From Bostrychus sinensis (Eukaryota > Chordata > Actinopteri > Gobiiformes > Eleotridae): DNA of 64,000 nt. The notes beneath the pieces were generated by a model. That model did not search any database, had not been told where the DNA came from, and worked only from the letters and a program-made list of their open reading frames with translations. Each line of letters opens with the position of its first letter. The stretch's first letter is position 1. Positions 30,801-42,400 of this stretch are shown piece by piece. The translations under genes were made by a program, and so were the position numbers. Location: contig CM036256.1 of NCBI GenBank assembly GCA_020698575.1, forward strand, positions 186,001 through 250,000, in the 5' to 3' direction.

Positions 30801-33800
30801 CTCCTCTCCTCTCCTCCTTGTCACCTCCTTGTCACCTCCTTCTCTCCTCCTCCTCTCCTCCTTGTCACCTCCTCCTCTCCTCTCTCCTCTCCTCCTTGTC
30901 ACCTCCTTGTCTCCTCTCTCCTCTCCTCCTTGTCACCTCCTCGTCTCTTCTCCTCCTTGTCACCTCCTCCTCTCCTCTCTCCTCTCCTCTCCTCCTTGTC
31001 ACCTCCTTGTCACCTCCTTCTCTCCTCCTCCTCTCCTCCTTGTCACCTCCTCGTCTCCTCTCTCCTCTCCTCCTTGTCACCTCCTCGTCTCTTCTCCTCC
31101 TTGTCACCTCCTCCTCTCCTCTCTCCTCTCCTCTCCTCCTTGTCACCTCCTTGTCACCTCCTTCTCTCCTCCTCCTCTCCTCCTTGTCACCTCCTCGTCA
31201 CCTCTCTCCTCTCCTCCTTGTCACCTCCTTGTCTCCTCTCTCCTCTCCTCCTTGTCACCTTCTCCTCTCCTCTCTCCTCTCCTCCTTTTCACCTCCTCCT
31301 CTTTTCCGTGTCACCTCCTCCTCTCCTCTCCTCCTTGTCACCTCCTCGTCTCCTCTCCTCCTCCTCTCTTCTCTCCTCTCCTCCTTGTCACCTCCTCTCC
31401 TCCTTGTCACCTCTTCGTCTCCTCTCTCCTCCTCCTCTCCTCTCTCCTCTCCTCCTTGTCACCTCCTCCTCTCCTCTCTTCCTTGTCACCTCCTCGTCTC
31501 CTCTCTCCTCTCCTCCTCCTCTCCTCTCTCCTCTCCTCCTTGTCACCTCCTCGTCTCCTCTCTCCTCTCCTCCTCCTCTCTTCTCTCCTCTCCTCCTTGT
31601 CACCTCCTCGTCTCCTCTCCTCCTTGTCACCTCCTCGTCTCCTCCTCTCCTCTCCTCTTTCTCACCTCCTCGTCTCCTCTCTCCTCTCCTCCTTGTCACC
31701 TCCTCCTCTCCTCTCCTCCTTGTCACCTCCTCGTCTCCTCTCTCCTCTCCTCCTCCTCTCCTCTCTCCTCTCCTCCTTGTCACCTCCTCGTCTCCTCTCT
31801 CCTCTCCTCCTCCTCTCTTCTCTCTTCTCCTCCTTGTCACCTCCTCGTCTCCTCTCCTCCTTGTCACCTCCTCGTCACCTCTCTCCTCTCCTCCTTGTCA
31901 CCTCCTTGTCTCCTCTCTCCTCTCCTCCTTGTCACCTTCTCCTCTCCTCTCTCCTCTCCTCCTTTTCACCTCCTCCTCTTTTCCGTGTCACCTCCTCCTC
32001 TCCTCTCCTCCTTGTCACCTCCTCGTCTCCTCTCCTCCTCCTCTCTTCTCTCCTCTCCTCCTTGTCACCTCCTCTCCTCCTTGTCACCTCTTCGTCTCCT
32101 CTCTCCTCCTCCTCTCCTCTCTCCTCTCCTCCTTGTCACCTCCTCCTCTCCTCTCTTCCTTGTCACCTCCTCGTCTCCTCTCTCCTCTCCTCCTCCTCTC
32201 CTCTCTCCTCTCCTCCTTGTCACCTCCTCGTCTCCTCTCTCCTCTCCTCCTCCTCTCTTCTCTCCTCTCCTCCTTGTCACCTCCTCGTCTCCTCTCCTCC
32301 TTGTCACCTCCTCGTCTCCTCCTCTCCTCTCCTCTTTCTCACCTCCTCGTCTCCTCTCTCCTCTCCTCCTTGTCACCTCCTCCTCTCCTCTCCTCCTTGT
32401 CACCTCCTCGTCTCCTCTCTCCTCTCCTCCTCCTCTCCTCTCTCCTCTCCTCCTTGTCACCTCCTCCTCTCCTCTCCTCCTTGTCACCTCCTCGTCTCCT
32501 CTCTCCTCTCCTCCTCCTCTCCTCTCTCCTCTCCTCCTTGTCACCTCCTCGTCTCCTCTCTCCTCTCCTCCTCCTCTCTTCTCTCTTCTCCTCCTTGTCA
32601 CCTCCTCGTCTCCTCTCCTCCTTGTCACCTCCTCGTCTCCTCCTCTCCTCTCCTCTTTCTCACCTCCTCGTCTCCTCTCTCCTCTCCTCCTTGTCACCTC
32701 CTCCTCTCCTCTTGAGGAGGGTTAAACTGCTGTTTTTGGAGTTCAGTGAAGTGATGCTTGAAAACTTAGACATTTTCAGATTAATCACAGCAATGTAATA
32801 TTTGAAAGTAAAACTTCATCACTAACATTAGAGAAGTTCAGTTCGTTTTATTTTTGGACTTAGGCATTAAATTCTATCATAAATGGTTTAAAAAAGTTGA
32901 ATGAGCCTTTAGTTTGTAAGTTTCCTAAAGCTTTGTTCTGCTCCTGCGCCACACTCAGCGATGATGATCCACTGTAGGATTGTTCTGAGACTTGTGAGGA
33001 GGCGCAGAGGCAGAGTTTCCCTCAGATTTGTTCTGAGACTTGTGAGGAGGCGCGGAGGCAGTGTTTCCCTCAGATTTGTTCTGAGACTTGTGAGGAGGCG
33101 CAGAGGCAGTGTTTCCCTCAGATTTGTTCTGAGACTTGTGAGGAGGCGCAGAGGCAGTGTTTCCCTCAGATTTGTTCTGAGACTTGTGAGGAGGCGCGGA
33201 GGCAGTGTTTCCCTCAGATTTGTTCTGAGACTTGTGAGGAGGCGCAGAGGCAGTGTTTCCCTCAGATTTGTTCTGAGACTTGTGAGGAGGCGCAGAGGCA
33301 GTGTTTCCCTCAGATTTGTTCTGAGACTTGTGAGGAGGAGCAGAGGCAGTGTTTCCCTCAGATTTGTTCTGAGACTTGTGAGGAGGCGCAGAGGCAGAGT
33401 TTCCCTCAGATTTGTTCTGAGACTTGTGAGGAGGCGCAGAGGCAGAGTTTCCCTCAGATTTGTTCTGAGACTTGTGAGGAGGCGCAGAGGCAGAGTTTCC
33501 CTCAGATTTGTTCTGAGACTTGTGAGGAGGAGCAGAGGCAGTGTTTCCCTCAGATTTGTTCTGAGACTTGTGAGGAGGCGCAGAGGCAGTGTTTCCCTCA
33601 GATTTGTTCTGAGACTTGTGAGGAGGAGCAGAGGCAGTGTTTCCCTCAGATTTGTTCTGAGACTTGTGAGGAGGCGCGGAGGCAGTGTTTCCCTCAGATT
33701 TGTTCTGAGACTTGTGAGGAGGCGCAGAGGCAGTGTTTCCCTCAGATTTGTTCTGAGACTTGTGAGGAGGCGCAGAGGCAGAGTTTCCCTCAGATTTGTT

Positions 33801-36800
33801 CTGAGACTTGTGAGGAGGCGCGGAGGCAGTGTTTCCCTCAGATTTGTTCTGAGACTTGTGAGGAGGCGCAGAGGCAGTGTTTCCCTCAGATTTGTTCTGA
33901 GACTTGTGAGGAGGCGCAGAGGCAGAGTTTCCCTCAGATTTGTTCTGAGACTTGTGAGGAGGCGCAGAGGCAGAGTTTCCCTCAGATTTGTTCTGAGACT
34001 TGTGAGGAGGAGCAGAGGCAGTGTTTCCCTCAGATTTGTTCTGAGACTTGTGAGGAGGCGCGGAGGCAGTGTTTCCCTCAGATTTGTTCTGAGACTTGTG
34101 AGGAGGCGCAGAGGCAGTGTTTCCCTCAGATTTGTTCTGAGACTTGTGAGGAGGAGCAGAGGCAGTGTTTCCCTCAGATTTGTTCTGAGACTTGTGAGGA
34201 GGCGCAGAGGCAGTGTTTCCCTCAGATTTGTTCTGAGACTTGTGAGGAGGCGCAGAGGCAGTGTTTCCCTCAGATTTGTTCTGAGACTTGTGAGGAGGCG
34301 CAGAGGCAGTGTTTCCCTCAGATTTGTTCTGAGACTTGTGAGGAGGCGCAGAGGCAGTGTTTCCCTCAGAGTTGTTCTGAGACTTGTGAGGAGGCGCAGA
34401 GGCAGTGTTTCCCTCAGATTTGTTCTGAGACTTGTGAGGAGGCGCAGAGGCAGTGTTTCCCTCAGATTTGTTCTGAGACTTGTGAGGAGGCGCAGAGGCA
34501 GTGTTTTCCTCAGATTTGTTCTGAGACTTGTGAGGAGGCGCAGAGGCAGTGTTTCCCTCAGATTTGTTCTGAGACTTGTGAGGAGGAGCAGAGGCAGTGT
34601 TTCCCTCAGATTTGTTCTGAGACTTGTGAGGAGGCGCAGAGGCAGTGTTTCCCTCAGATTTGTTCTGAGACTTGTGAGGAGGAGCAGAGGCAGTGTTTCC
34701 CTCAGATTTGTTCTGAGACTTGTGAGGAGGCGCAGAGGCAGAGTTTCCCTCAGATTTGTTCTGAGACTTGTGAGGAGGAGCAGAGGCAGTGTTTCCCTCA
34801 GATTTGTTCTGAGACTTGTGAGGAGGCGCAGAGGCAGTGTTTCCCTCAGATTTGTTCTGAGACTTGTGAGGAGGCGCAGAGGCAGTGTTTCCCTCAGATT
34901 TGTTCTGAGACTTGTGAGGAGGCGCAGAGGCAGTGTTTCCCTCAGATTTGTTCTGAGACTTGTGAGGAGGCGCAGAGGCAGTGTTTCCCTCAGATTTGTT
35001 CTGAGACTTGTGAGGAGGAGCAGAGGCAGTGTTTCCCTCAGATTTGTTCTGAGACTTGTGAGGAGGCGCAGAGGCAGTGTTTCCCTCAGATTTGTTCTGA
35101 GACTTGTGAGGAGGCGCAGAGGCAGTGTTTCCCTCAGATTTGTTCTGAGACTTGTGAGGAGGCGCAGAGGCAGTGTTTTCCTCAGATTTGTTCTGAGACT
35201 TGTGAGGAGGCGCAGAGGCAGTGTTTCCCTCAGATTTGTTCTGAGACTTGTGAGGAGGCGCAGAGGCAGTGTTTCCCTCAGATTTGTTCTGAGACTTGTG
35301 AGGAGGCGCAGAGGCAGTGTTTTCCTCAGATTTGTTCTGAGACTTGTGAGGAGGCGCAGAGGCAGTGTTTCCCTCAGATTTGTTCTGAGACTTGTGAGGA
35401 GGCGCAGAGGCAGTGTTTCCCTCAGATTTGTTCTGAGACTTGTGAGGAGGCGCAGAGGCAGTGTTTCCCTCAGATTTGTTCTGAGACTTGTGAGGAGGCG
35501 CAGAGGCAGTGTTTCCCTCAGATTTGTTCTGAGACTTGTGAGGAGGCGCAGAGGCAGTGTTTCCCTCAGATTTGTTCTGAGACTTGTGAGGAGGCGCAGA
35601 GGCAGTGTTTTCCTCAGATTTGTTCTGAGACTTGTGAGGAGGCGCAGAGGCAGAGTTTTCCTCAGATTTGTTCTGAGACTTGTGAGGAGGAGCAGAGGCA
35701 GTGTTTCCCTCAGATTTGTTCTGAGACTTGTGAGGAGGCGCAGAGGCAGTGTTTCCCTCAGATTTGTTCTGAGACTTGTGAGGAGGCGCAGAGGCAGTGT
35801 TTCCCTCAGATTTGTTCTGAGACTTGTGAGGAGGCGCAGAGGCAGTGTTTCCCTCAGATTTGTTCTGAGACTTGTGAGGAGGAGCAGAGGCAGTGTTTCC
35901 CTCAGATTTGTTCTGAGACTTGTGAGGAGGCGCAGAGGCAGAGTTTCCCTCAGATTTGTTCTGAGACTTGTGAGGAGGCGCAGAGGCAGTGTTTCCCTCA
36001 GATTTGTTCTGAGACTTGTGAGGAGGCGCAGAGGCAGTGTTTCCCTCAGATTTGTTCTGAGACTTGTGAGGAGGCGCAGAGGCAGTGTTTCCCTCAGATT
36101 TGTTCTGAGACTTGTGAGGAGGCGCGGAGGCAGTGTTTCCCTCAGATTTGTTCTGAGACTTGTGAGGAGGCGCAGAGGCAGTGTTTCCCTCAGATTTGTT
36201 CTGAGACTTGTGAGGAGGCGCAGAGGCAGTGTTTCCCTCAGATTTGTTCTGAGACTTGTGAGGAGGCGCAGAGGCAGTGTTTTCCTCAGATTTGTTCTGA
36301 GACTTGTGAGGAGGCGCAGAGGCAGAGTTTTCCTCAGATTTGTTCTGAGACTTGTGAGGAGGAGCAGAGGCAGTGTTTCCCTCAGATTTGTTCTGAGACT
36401 TGTGAGGAGGCGCAGAGGCAGTGTTTCCCTCAGATTTGTTCTGAGACTTGTGAGGAGGCGCAGAGGCAGTGTTTCCCTCAGATTTGTTCTGAGACTTGTG
36501 AGGAGGCGCAGAGGCAGTGTTTCCCTCAGATTTGTTCTGAGACTTGTGAGGAGGCGCAGAGGCAGTGTTTCCCTCAGATTTGTTCTGAGACTTGTGAGGA
36601 GGCGCAGAGGCAGTGTTTCCCTCAGATTTGTTCTGAGACTTGTGAGGAGGCGCAGAGGCAGTGTTTCCCTCAGATTTGTTCTGAGACTTGTGAGGAGGCG
36701 CAGAGGCAGTGTTTCCCTCAGATTTGTTCTGAGACTTGTGAGGAGGAGCAGAGGCAGTGTTTCCCTCAGATTTGTTCTGAGACTTGTGAGGAGGCGCAGA

Positions 36801-37109
36801 GGCAGTGTTTCCCTCAGATTTGTTCTGAGACTTGTGAGGAGGCGCGGAGGCAGTGTTTCCCTCAGATTTGTTCTGAGACTTGTGAGGAGGCGCAGAGGCA
36901 GTGTTTCCCTCAGATTTGTTCTGAAGTGCTCTGTGTTTCCAGGAGACCTTGACGGCGCGGCCCGGTTCTACCACGAGGCGCTGGTTCTGGCCCGACAGAC
37001 CGGAGACCAGGAGGCTGTGGAGCACATCCAGGAGGGCCTGAAGGAGGTGAAGGCCCAGAGGAGGCAGCAGAGAGCAGAGGAGGAGGCCACGGACGACGTC
37101 AAAACATGA
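27733..37109 (+). CDS. TTC19-like tetratricopeptide protein, last two coding exons
   Basis: TTC19 is a mitochondrial TPR protein that supports respiratory complex III by clearing Rieske-protein fragments. The exons are 27733-27895 and 36943-37109. They join in phase as LLHSG|DLDGAARFY and end at TGA 37107-37109, giving about 109 residues. The first exon has the TPR helices LLSDLASVLDLQGRHEEALA and HPDQHVLLSNMAAIL. The second has FYHEALVLARQTGDQEAVEH, IQEGLKEVK and a charged tail ending DDVKT. The pattern and the length after the last TPR fit the TTC19 C-terminus as I recall it. Kinesin light chain fits less well. The N-terminal half, with the targeting peptide and earlier TPRs, is not in the window, probably because of the gap at 24680. 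The 9-kb intron is nearly all tandem repeat. Confidence 0.72.
27930..32712 (+). repeat. 4.8-kb pyrimidine-rich array in ttc19-like intron
   Basis: Almost pure C+T on the plus strand, built from CTCCTCGTCTCCTCTCTCCT, CTCCTTGTCACCTC and CTCCTCCTCT blocks in higher-order arrangements. One block of about 240 bp (28729-28968) recurs at 29351-29590, 622 bp away, with the same translation. Related blocks recur near 31.26 and 31.94 kb. The only regular purines are in TTGTCACC and CTCGTC. It gives several open frames of over 1,600 codons that encode Ser/Pro/Leu runs, which are artefacts. Confidence 0.96.
32713..32973 (+). other. Unique intron segment between two arrays
   Basis: About 260 bp of ordinary AT-rich intron DNA separates the pyrimidine array from the 48-bp array. 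No exon is seen. Confidence 0.7.
32974..36925 (+). repeat. 48-bp minisatellite, ~82 copies
   Basis: Very homogeneous units contain CTGAGACTTGTGAGGAGGCG and CAGAGGCAGTGTTTCCCTCA, then GATTTGTT. Changes are restricted to a few sites (GCGC, AGC or CGG; CAGTG or CAGAG; CCC or TCC). A 14-unit block is duplicated: the paired TTTTCCTCAG variants near 35.65 kb recur 672 bp later. Each unit contains a pyrimidine tract plus CAG resembling the true acceptor GTGTTTCCAG at 36933-36942. As 48 is divisible by 3, both strands are open for about 1,400 codons. Confidence 0.97.
36943..37109 (+). CDS. ttc19-like last coding exon
   Basis: The acceptor is TGTGTTTCCAG|GAGA. Two bases complete a Gly codon, then 54 codons and TGA follow. 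The TPR helix FYHEALVLARQTGD is followed by a basic, glutamine-rich tail. Confidence 0.8.
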
Positions 37110-37289
37110 ACCACAGAGAGAGAGAGAGAGAGAGACTGTCTGTGTCATACCACCGCTGTCCACCAGGGGACAGCAGCCTCCTCCGCAGAGACCTCACCTA
37201 CAGAAGAGTTAGTGCTGCACCTCCCTCCGGTTTGTGTCGGTGTGGAGGTCCAGACTGTCACTTCACCCTCTGTACTGTTCTTCTTCTTC

Positions 37290-37334
<45 letters not shown>
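37290..37334 (+). repeat. (AAT)n microsatellite
   Basis: About 15 uninterrupted trinucleotide repeats in the 3' UTR of the ttc19-like gene. Confidence 0.97.
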
Positions 37335-37413
37335 GTTGTAGTTATTTTGTGGGTCTCGGGTGAGTTCTGTTGTGTGAGATGTGTTTTGTGTGAAATGGTC
37401 CAAAGACGACGTG

Positions 37414-37419
37414 AATAAA
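37414..37419 (+). terminator. Polyadenylation signal, ttc19-like gene
   Basis: AATAAA lies 305 bases after the stop codon, the only canonical hexamer on the plus strand in the expected range. Confidence 0.65.
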
Positions 37420-37465
37420 CCTGAACAAAGCACAGAAAACTCTGGATCTGTCTGATTCTCAGCAA

Positions 37466-37494
37466 ACTCCTCCTCCTCCTCCTCCTCCTCCTCC
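37466..37494 (+). repeat. (CTC)n microsatellite
   Basis: Nine to ten CTC repeats just downstream of the ttc19-like poly-A signal. Confidence 0.95.
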
Positions 37495-38215
37495 GCTCTC
37501 ACACAGACTTCCAGAAACCTCCTCTCTGCTCCTCCTCTGGGCCTCCAGCTCGATCCTGGCAAATGTCAGATCGATCTGGATTGGCTCCCGTTGAAAACAT
37601 TTGCAAAGGGGCGGGGCTTTCAGTAGAATACTTGGATAAAGCTCCAGCTCCGTAGCTAAACGACAAACCGCTCCGACAGCGAAACAACGCAATCAAGACG
37701 ACGTTAGGAGACGTTTTTGATGTTTTTGTAAATGTACGGCAGCTATGTTACGTTTCTCTGCGTCGTGTTGTTAACAGCGATGAGTGAACGAGCCGAGTGA
37801 ATGTGAAGAGCCGACTCTTCAGCTGCTCCTGCTCAGCTCTGATAAAAACCTGCTCAAGCACAGTGGAACTTTACTTTAATGGGCGGAGCATGCAGCCAAT
37901 CACCTGCGAGGACTGGGGTCAGATCTTTATGTGGGAAGTGAGGAGGGCTCTGAAGACGCCAAGGTACATTTTACTGGAGACACCAAAGTGAGGACAGAAT
38001 TTTGTCACGGTATTTTTTGCTTGCAAACTGCATAAAAATGAGACCTTTACAAAAACACAAACTAAAAAATGAATTACCAACACAAAACATTCATAATAAG
38101 CCAAGTTAGGCCCAAATAAAATGCTTCAAGTGATTCTAAAAAAAGATCTGTGTGGGAGCCGAGCCCAAAGAACAGAAGCTTTGAAAAGAGTCGGACTGCT
38201 CATCACATGTATCGC
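37495..38215. other. Intergenic DNA between convergent ttc19-like and dnajc5
   Basis: No exon or element is recognised. A GC box (GGGGCGGGGC) occurs at about 37609. There are no other landmarks. Confidence 0.5.
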
Positions 38216-38216
38216 T

Positions 38217-38676
38217 AAACCCCCGCCCACTCACCATAAACCCCGCCCACTCATCACAAAACCCCACCCATTCACCATAAACCCCGCCCACTCATCACAA
38301 AACCCCGCCCATTCCCCATAAACCCCGCCCACTCACCATAAACCCCGCCCACTCATCACAAAACCACACCCATTCACCATAAACCCCGCCCACTCACCAT
38401 AAAACTCCACCCACTCACCATAAACCCCGCCCACTCATCACAAAACCCCACCCATTCACCATAAACCCCGCCCACTCATCACAAAACCCCACCCATTAAT
38501 CACAAAACCCCACCCACTCTCCATAAACCCCGCCCACTCATCACAAAACCCCACCCATTCACCATAAACCCCACCCACTCTCCATAAACCCCGCCCACTC
38601 ATCACAAAACCCCACCCATTCACCATAAACCCCGCCCACTCATCACAAAACCCCACCCATTCACCATAAAACCCCC
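38217..38676 (+). repeat. 20-21-bp minisatellite, left part
   Basis: The unit is ACCATAAACCCCGCCCACTC, alternating with ATCACAAAACCCCACCCATTC. It is interrupted by a SINE at 38677-38926 and resumes afterwards to about 39030. Confidence 0.93.
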
Positions 38677-38926
38677 GGCGGCAGTAGCTCAGTTGGTAGA
38701 GCCGCTTGTCCAATAACCAGAAGGTTGGCGGTTCAAACCCCACTCCCACTGTTGCATACTGTCGTTGTGTCCTTGGGCAAGACACTTAACCCACCTTGCC
38801 TCTGGTGTCTGCGCACACTGGTGCATGAATGTGTGAGTGAATGGGTGAACGGTTCCTTGATGTAAAGCGCTTTGAGGACCCATGAAGGTAGAAAAGCGCT
38901 GTATAAATGTGACCATTTTACCATTT
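38677..38926 (+). mobile_element. tRNA-derived SINE
   Basis: The head resembles a tRNA with an RNA polymerase III box A (TAGCTCAGTTGGTAG, about 38685-38699) and box B (GGTTCAAACC, 38730-38739). A body with CTTGGGCAAGACACTTAACC follows, then a LINE-like tail (GTAAAGCGCTTTGAGGAC, GCGCTGTATAAATG) and short ACCATTT repeats. This is the structure of teleost V-SINE/AFC-type elements. It split the surrounding minisatellite. No target duplication could be placed because the flanks are repetitive. Confidence 0.9.
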
Positions 38927-39030
38927 GCCCACTCATCACAAAACCCCGCCCACTCAGCATAGAACCCGCCCACTCACCATAAAACCCCGCCCATTCACCA
39001 TAAAACCCCGCCCACTCACCACAATACTGC
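38927..39030 (+). repeat. 20-21-bp minisatellite, right part
   Basis: Continuation of the 38217-38676 array beyond the SINE. Confidence 0.9.
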
Positions 39031-39093
39031 CCAAATATCCAGTGTCCCTCTGTGCCATCGTCGTCATGAACAGAGACAGTTAGACGAGTTATA

Positions 39094-39161
39094 TTTATTG
39101 TACACAGTTTAATTATGTGCAGCTCTCACACTTCATTCACAAAAATACACCACACTTTATT
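39094..39161 (-). terminator. Polyadenylation signals of dnajc5
   Basis: On the minus strand AATAAA occurs at 39161-39156 and 39099-39094, about 230 and 290 bases after the dnajc5 stop. Either could define the 3' end. Confidence 0.6.
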
Positions 39162-39387
39162 TACAGCACAGATAAATTCAGGATATATTCATTCAGGAGT
39201 CAGCCGTTTTCTGATTAACCAGGTTTAAAATGAGAGCTACAGGAGAGAACGCGTTAGTGACAGGGTTCTGCTGCTTCAGGTACTAAAGTCTCTTATAGCC
39301 TCCCCGGCTTCCTGTCATCTGACCCCAGCTTCCTGTCAGCTGACCCCGGCTTCCTGTCAGCTGACCCCGGCTTCCTGTCAGCTGACC

Positions 39388-39476
39388 TCATGTGTAGGTG
39401 TCGCCGTATTTGCGGTGGCCGTCTCCGATCAGCTGGGTTTTCTCGCTGGCGTTGGGCTGCTGCACCACAGGAACAT
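39388..39476 (-). CDS. dnajc5 exon 4 (C-terminus)
   Basis: The acceptor is CTCGCAG|ATGT; 2 bases complete Asp, then 28 codons ([20 protein letters not shown] and onward) and TGA at 39390-39388. Confidence 0.93.
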
Positions 39477-42400
39477 CTGCGAGGAGAGAGAACATCAGGA
39501 CACAGAAGATACAGAACATCTGAGAACCTGGAGAACTACTCTGAGAACAAGAACTTTACTCTGAGAACAAGAACTTTACTTTGAGAACACGGAGGACTTT
39601 ATGCCAAGAACAAGAACTTTACTCTGAGAACAAGAACTTTACTCTGAGAACAAGAACTTTACTTTGAGAACACGGAGGACTTTATGCCAAGAACAAGAAC
39701 TTTACTCTGAGAACAAGAACTTTACTCTGAGAACAAGAACTTTACTTCGAGAACACGGAGGACTTTATGCCAAGAACAAGAACTTTACTCTGAGAACAAG
39801 AACTTTACTTTGAGAATGAGAACTTTACTCTGAGAACAAGAACTTTACTTCGAGAACACGGAGGACTTTATGCCAAGAACAAGAACTTTACTCTGAGAAC
39901 AAGAACTTTACTTTGAGAACAAGAACAAGAACTTTACTTCGAGAACACGGAGGACTTTATGCCAAGAACAAGAACTTTACTTCGAGAACACGGAGGACTT
40001 TATGCCAAGAACAAGAACTTTACCCTGAGAACAAGAACTTTACTTCGAGAACACGGAGGACTTTATGCCAAGAACAAGAACTTTACTCTGAGAACAAGAA
40101 CTTTACTCTGAGAACAAGAACTTTACTCTGAGAACACGGAGGACTTTATGCCAAGAACAAGAACTTTACTCTGAGAACAAGAACTTTACTCTGAGAACAA
40201 GAACTTTACTCTGAGAACAAGAACTTTGCTTCGAGAACACGGAGGACTTTATGCCAAGAACAAGAACTTTACTCTGAGAACAAGAACTTTATTCTGAGAA
40301 CAAGAACTTTACTTCGAGAACACGGAGGACTTTATGCCAAGAACAAGAACTTTACTCTGAGAACAAGAACTTTACTCTGAGAACAAGAACTTTACTCTGA
40401 GAACAAGAACTTTGCTTCGAGAACACGGAGGACTTTATGCCAAGAACAAGAACTTTACCCTGAGAACAAGAACTTTACTTCGAGAACACGGAGGACTTTA
40501 TGCCAAGAACAAGAACTTTACTCTGAGAACAAGAACTTTATTCTGAGAACAAGAACTTTACTTCGAGAACACGGAGGACTTTATGCCAAGAACAAGAACT
40601 TTACTCTGAGAACAAGAACTTTACTCTGAGAACAAGAACTTTACTCTGAGAACAAGAACTTTACTTTGAGAACAAGAACTTTACTCTGAGAACTGGACTT
40701 GGTCTGTGGGCCCTTCCTGTTCTGATGAGCGTGTGTGGAGGGTGTGTAGGCGGGGCTTGTGTGTGGGCGGGGCTCACCGCTGTCGGGGTCGTTGCGTAGC
40801 TCCGCCTCCAGGTCGTCAGGTGAGACGTACTCAGGCTCCTCCCCCTCGCCTGTGGGCGTCGGCCTCAGTTTCCCGCAGCAGCAGTTACAGCAGCAGCACA
40901 GACAGCAGCAGCAGTAGAACCCAGTGAGGAGTCCACAGACTGCAAACAGGCCCTGAGAAAGGGTTTAGACCTGGATTAGACCGGTCCTAGTTTAGTCCCG
41001 GTCTAGTCCTGGTCTAGTCCTGGTCTAGTCCTGGTCTAGTCCTAGTTTAGAAATGGTTTTGTCCTGGTTTTGATCAGCTCAAGTTCTGACTTAGACCTAG
41101 TTTTGTCCTACTTTGATAAACGTTTTGACCCGGGTTAGCCCTGATCCTGGTCCGGTCCTGGTCTGATCCTGGTCCGGTCCTGGTCCGGTCCTGGTCTGAT
41201 CCTGGTCCGGTCCTGGTCCGATCCTGGTCCGGTCCTGGTCCAGTCCTGGTCCGGTCCTGGTCCGATCCTGGTCCGGTCCTGGTCTGATCCTGGTCCGGTC
41301 CTGGTCCAGTCCTGGTCCGGTCCTGGTCCGATCCTGGTCCGGTCCTGGTCCGATCCTGGTCCGGTCCTGGTCCGATCCTGGTCCGGTCCTGGTCCGGTCC
41401 TGGTCTGATCCTGGTCCGGTCCTGGTCCGGTCCTGGTCTGATCCTGGTCCGGTCCTGGTCCGATCCTGGTCCGGTCCTGGTCCAGTCCTGGTCCGGTCCT
41501 GGTCCGATCCTGGTCCGGTCCTGGTCCGGTCCTGGTCCGATCCTGGTCCGGTCCTGGTCCGGTCCTGGTCTGATCCTGGTCCGGTCCTGGTCTGATCCTG
41601 GTCCGGTCCTGGTCCGGTCCGATCCTGGTCCGGTCCTGGTCTGATCCTGGTCCGGTCCTGGTCCAGTCCTGGTCCGGTCCTGGTCCGATCCTGGTCCGGT
41701 CCTGGTCTGATCCTGGTCCGGTCCTGGTCCGGTCCTGGTCTGATCCTGGTCCGGTCCTGGTCCAGTCCTGGTCCGGTCCTGGTCTGATCCTGGTCCGGTC
41801 CTGGTCTGATCCTGGTCTGATCCTGGTCCAGTCCTGGTCCGGTCCTGGTCTGATCCTGGTCCGGTCCTGGTCTGATCCTGGTCCGGTCCTGGTCCAGTCC
41901 TGGTCCGGTCCTGGTCTGATCCTGGTCCGGTCCTGGTCTGATCCTGGTCTGATCCTGGTCCGGTCCTGGTCTGATCCTGGTCCGGTCCTGGTCTGATCCT
42001 GGTCCGGTCCTGGTCCGGTCCTGGTCCAGTCCTGGTCCGGTCCTGGTCTGATCCTGGTCCGGTCCTGGTCCGGTCCGATCCTGGTCCGGTCCTGGTCTGA
42101 TCCTGGTCCGGTCCTGGTCCAGTCCTGGTCCGGTCCTGGTCCGATCCTGGTCCGGTCCTGGTCTGATCCTGGTCCGGTCCTGGTCCAGTCCTGGTCCGGT
42201 CCTGGTCTGATCCTGGTCCGGTCCTGGTCTGATCCTGGTCCGGTCCTGGTCTGATCCTGGTCCGGTCCTGGTCCAGTCCTGGTCCGGTCCTGGTCTGATC
42301 CTGGTCCGGTCCTGGTCTGATCCTGGTCTGATCCTGGTCCAGTCCTGGTCCGGTCCTGGTCCGGTCCTGGTCCAGTCCTGGTCCGGTCCTGGTCTGATCC

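Larger units (their letters stand above)
37110..37435 (+). other. ttc19-like 3' UTR
   Basis: It follows the stop codon and contains a GA run (about 37113-37134) and an AAT run (37290-37334). It ends soon after the AATAAA at 37414-37419. Confidence 0.65.

Noticed and set aside
27601..32798. Three plus-strand frames of 1,600-1,700 codons rich in Ser/Pro/Leu
   Set aside because: All three frames of a pyrimidine tract are open because stop codons need purines. Only the 27733-27895 part is a supported exon.
32955..37163. About 1,400-codon frames on both strands over the 48-bp array
   Set aside because: The repeat is divisible by 3 with no stops on either strand. Both strands being equally open argues against coding. 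The right end is a real TPR exon read in or out of frame.
38677..38750. Functional tRNA gene
   Set aside because: Pol III boxes are present, but the sequence continues into a SINE body and LINE-like tail and the tRNA fold is incomplete.
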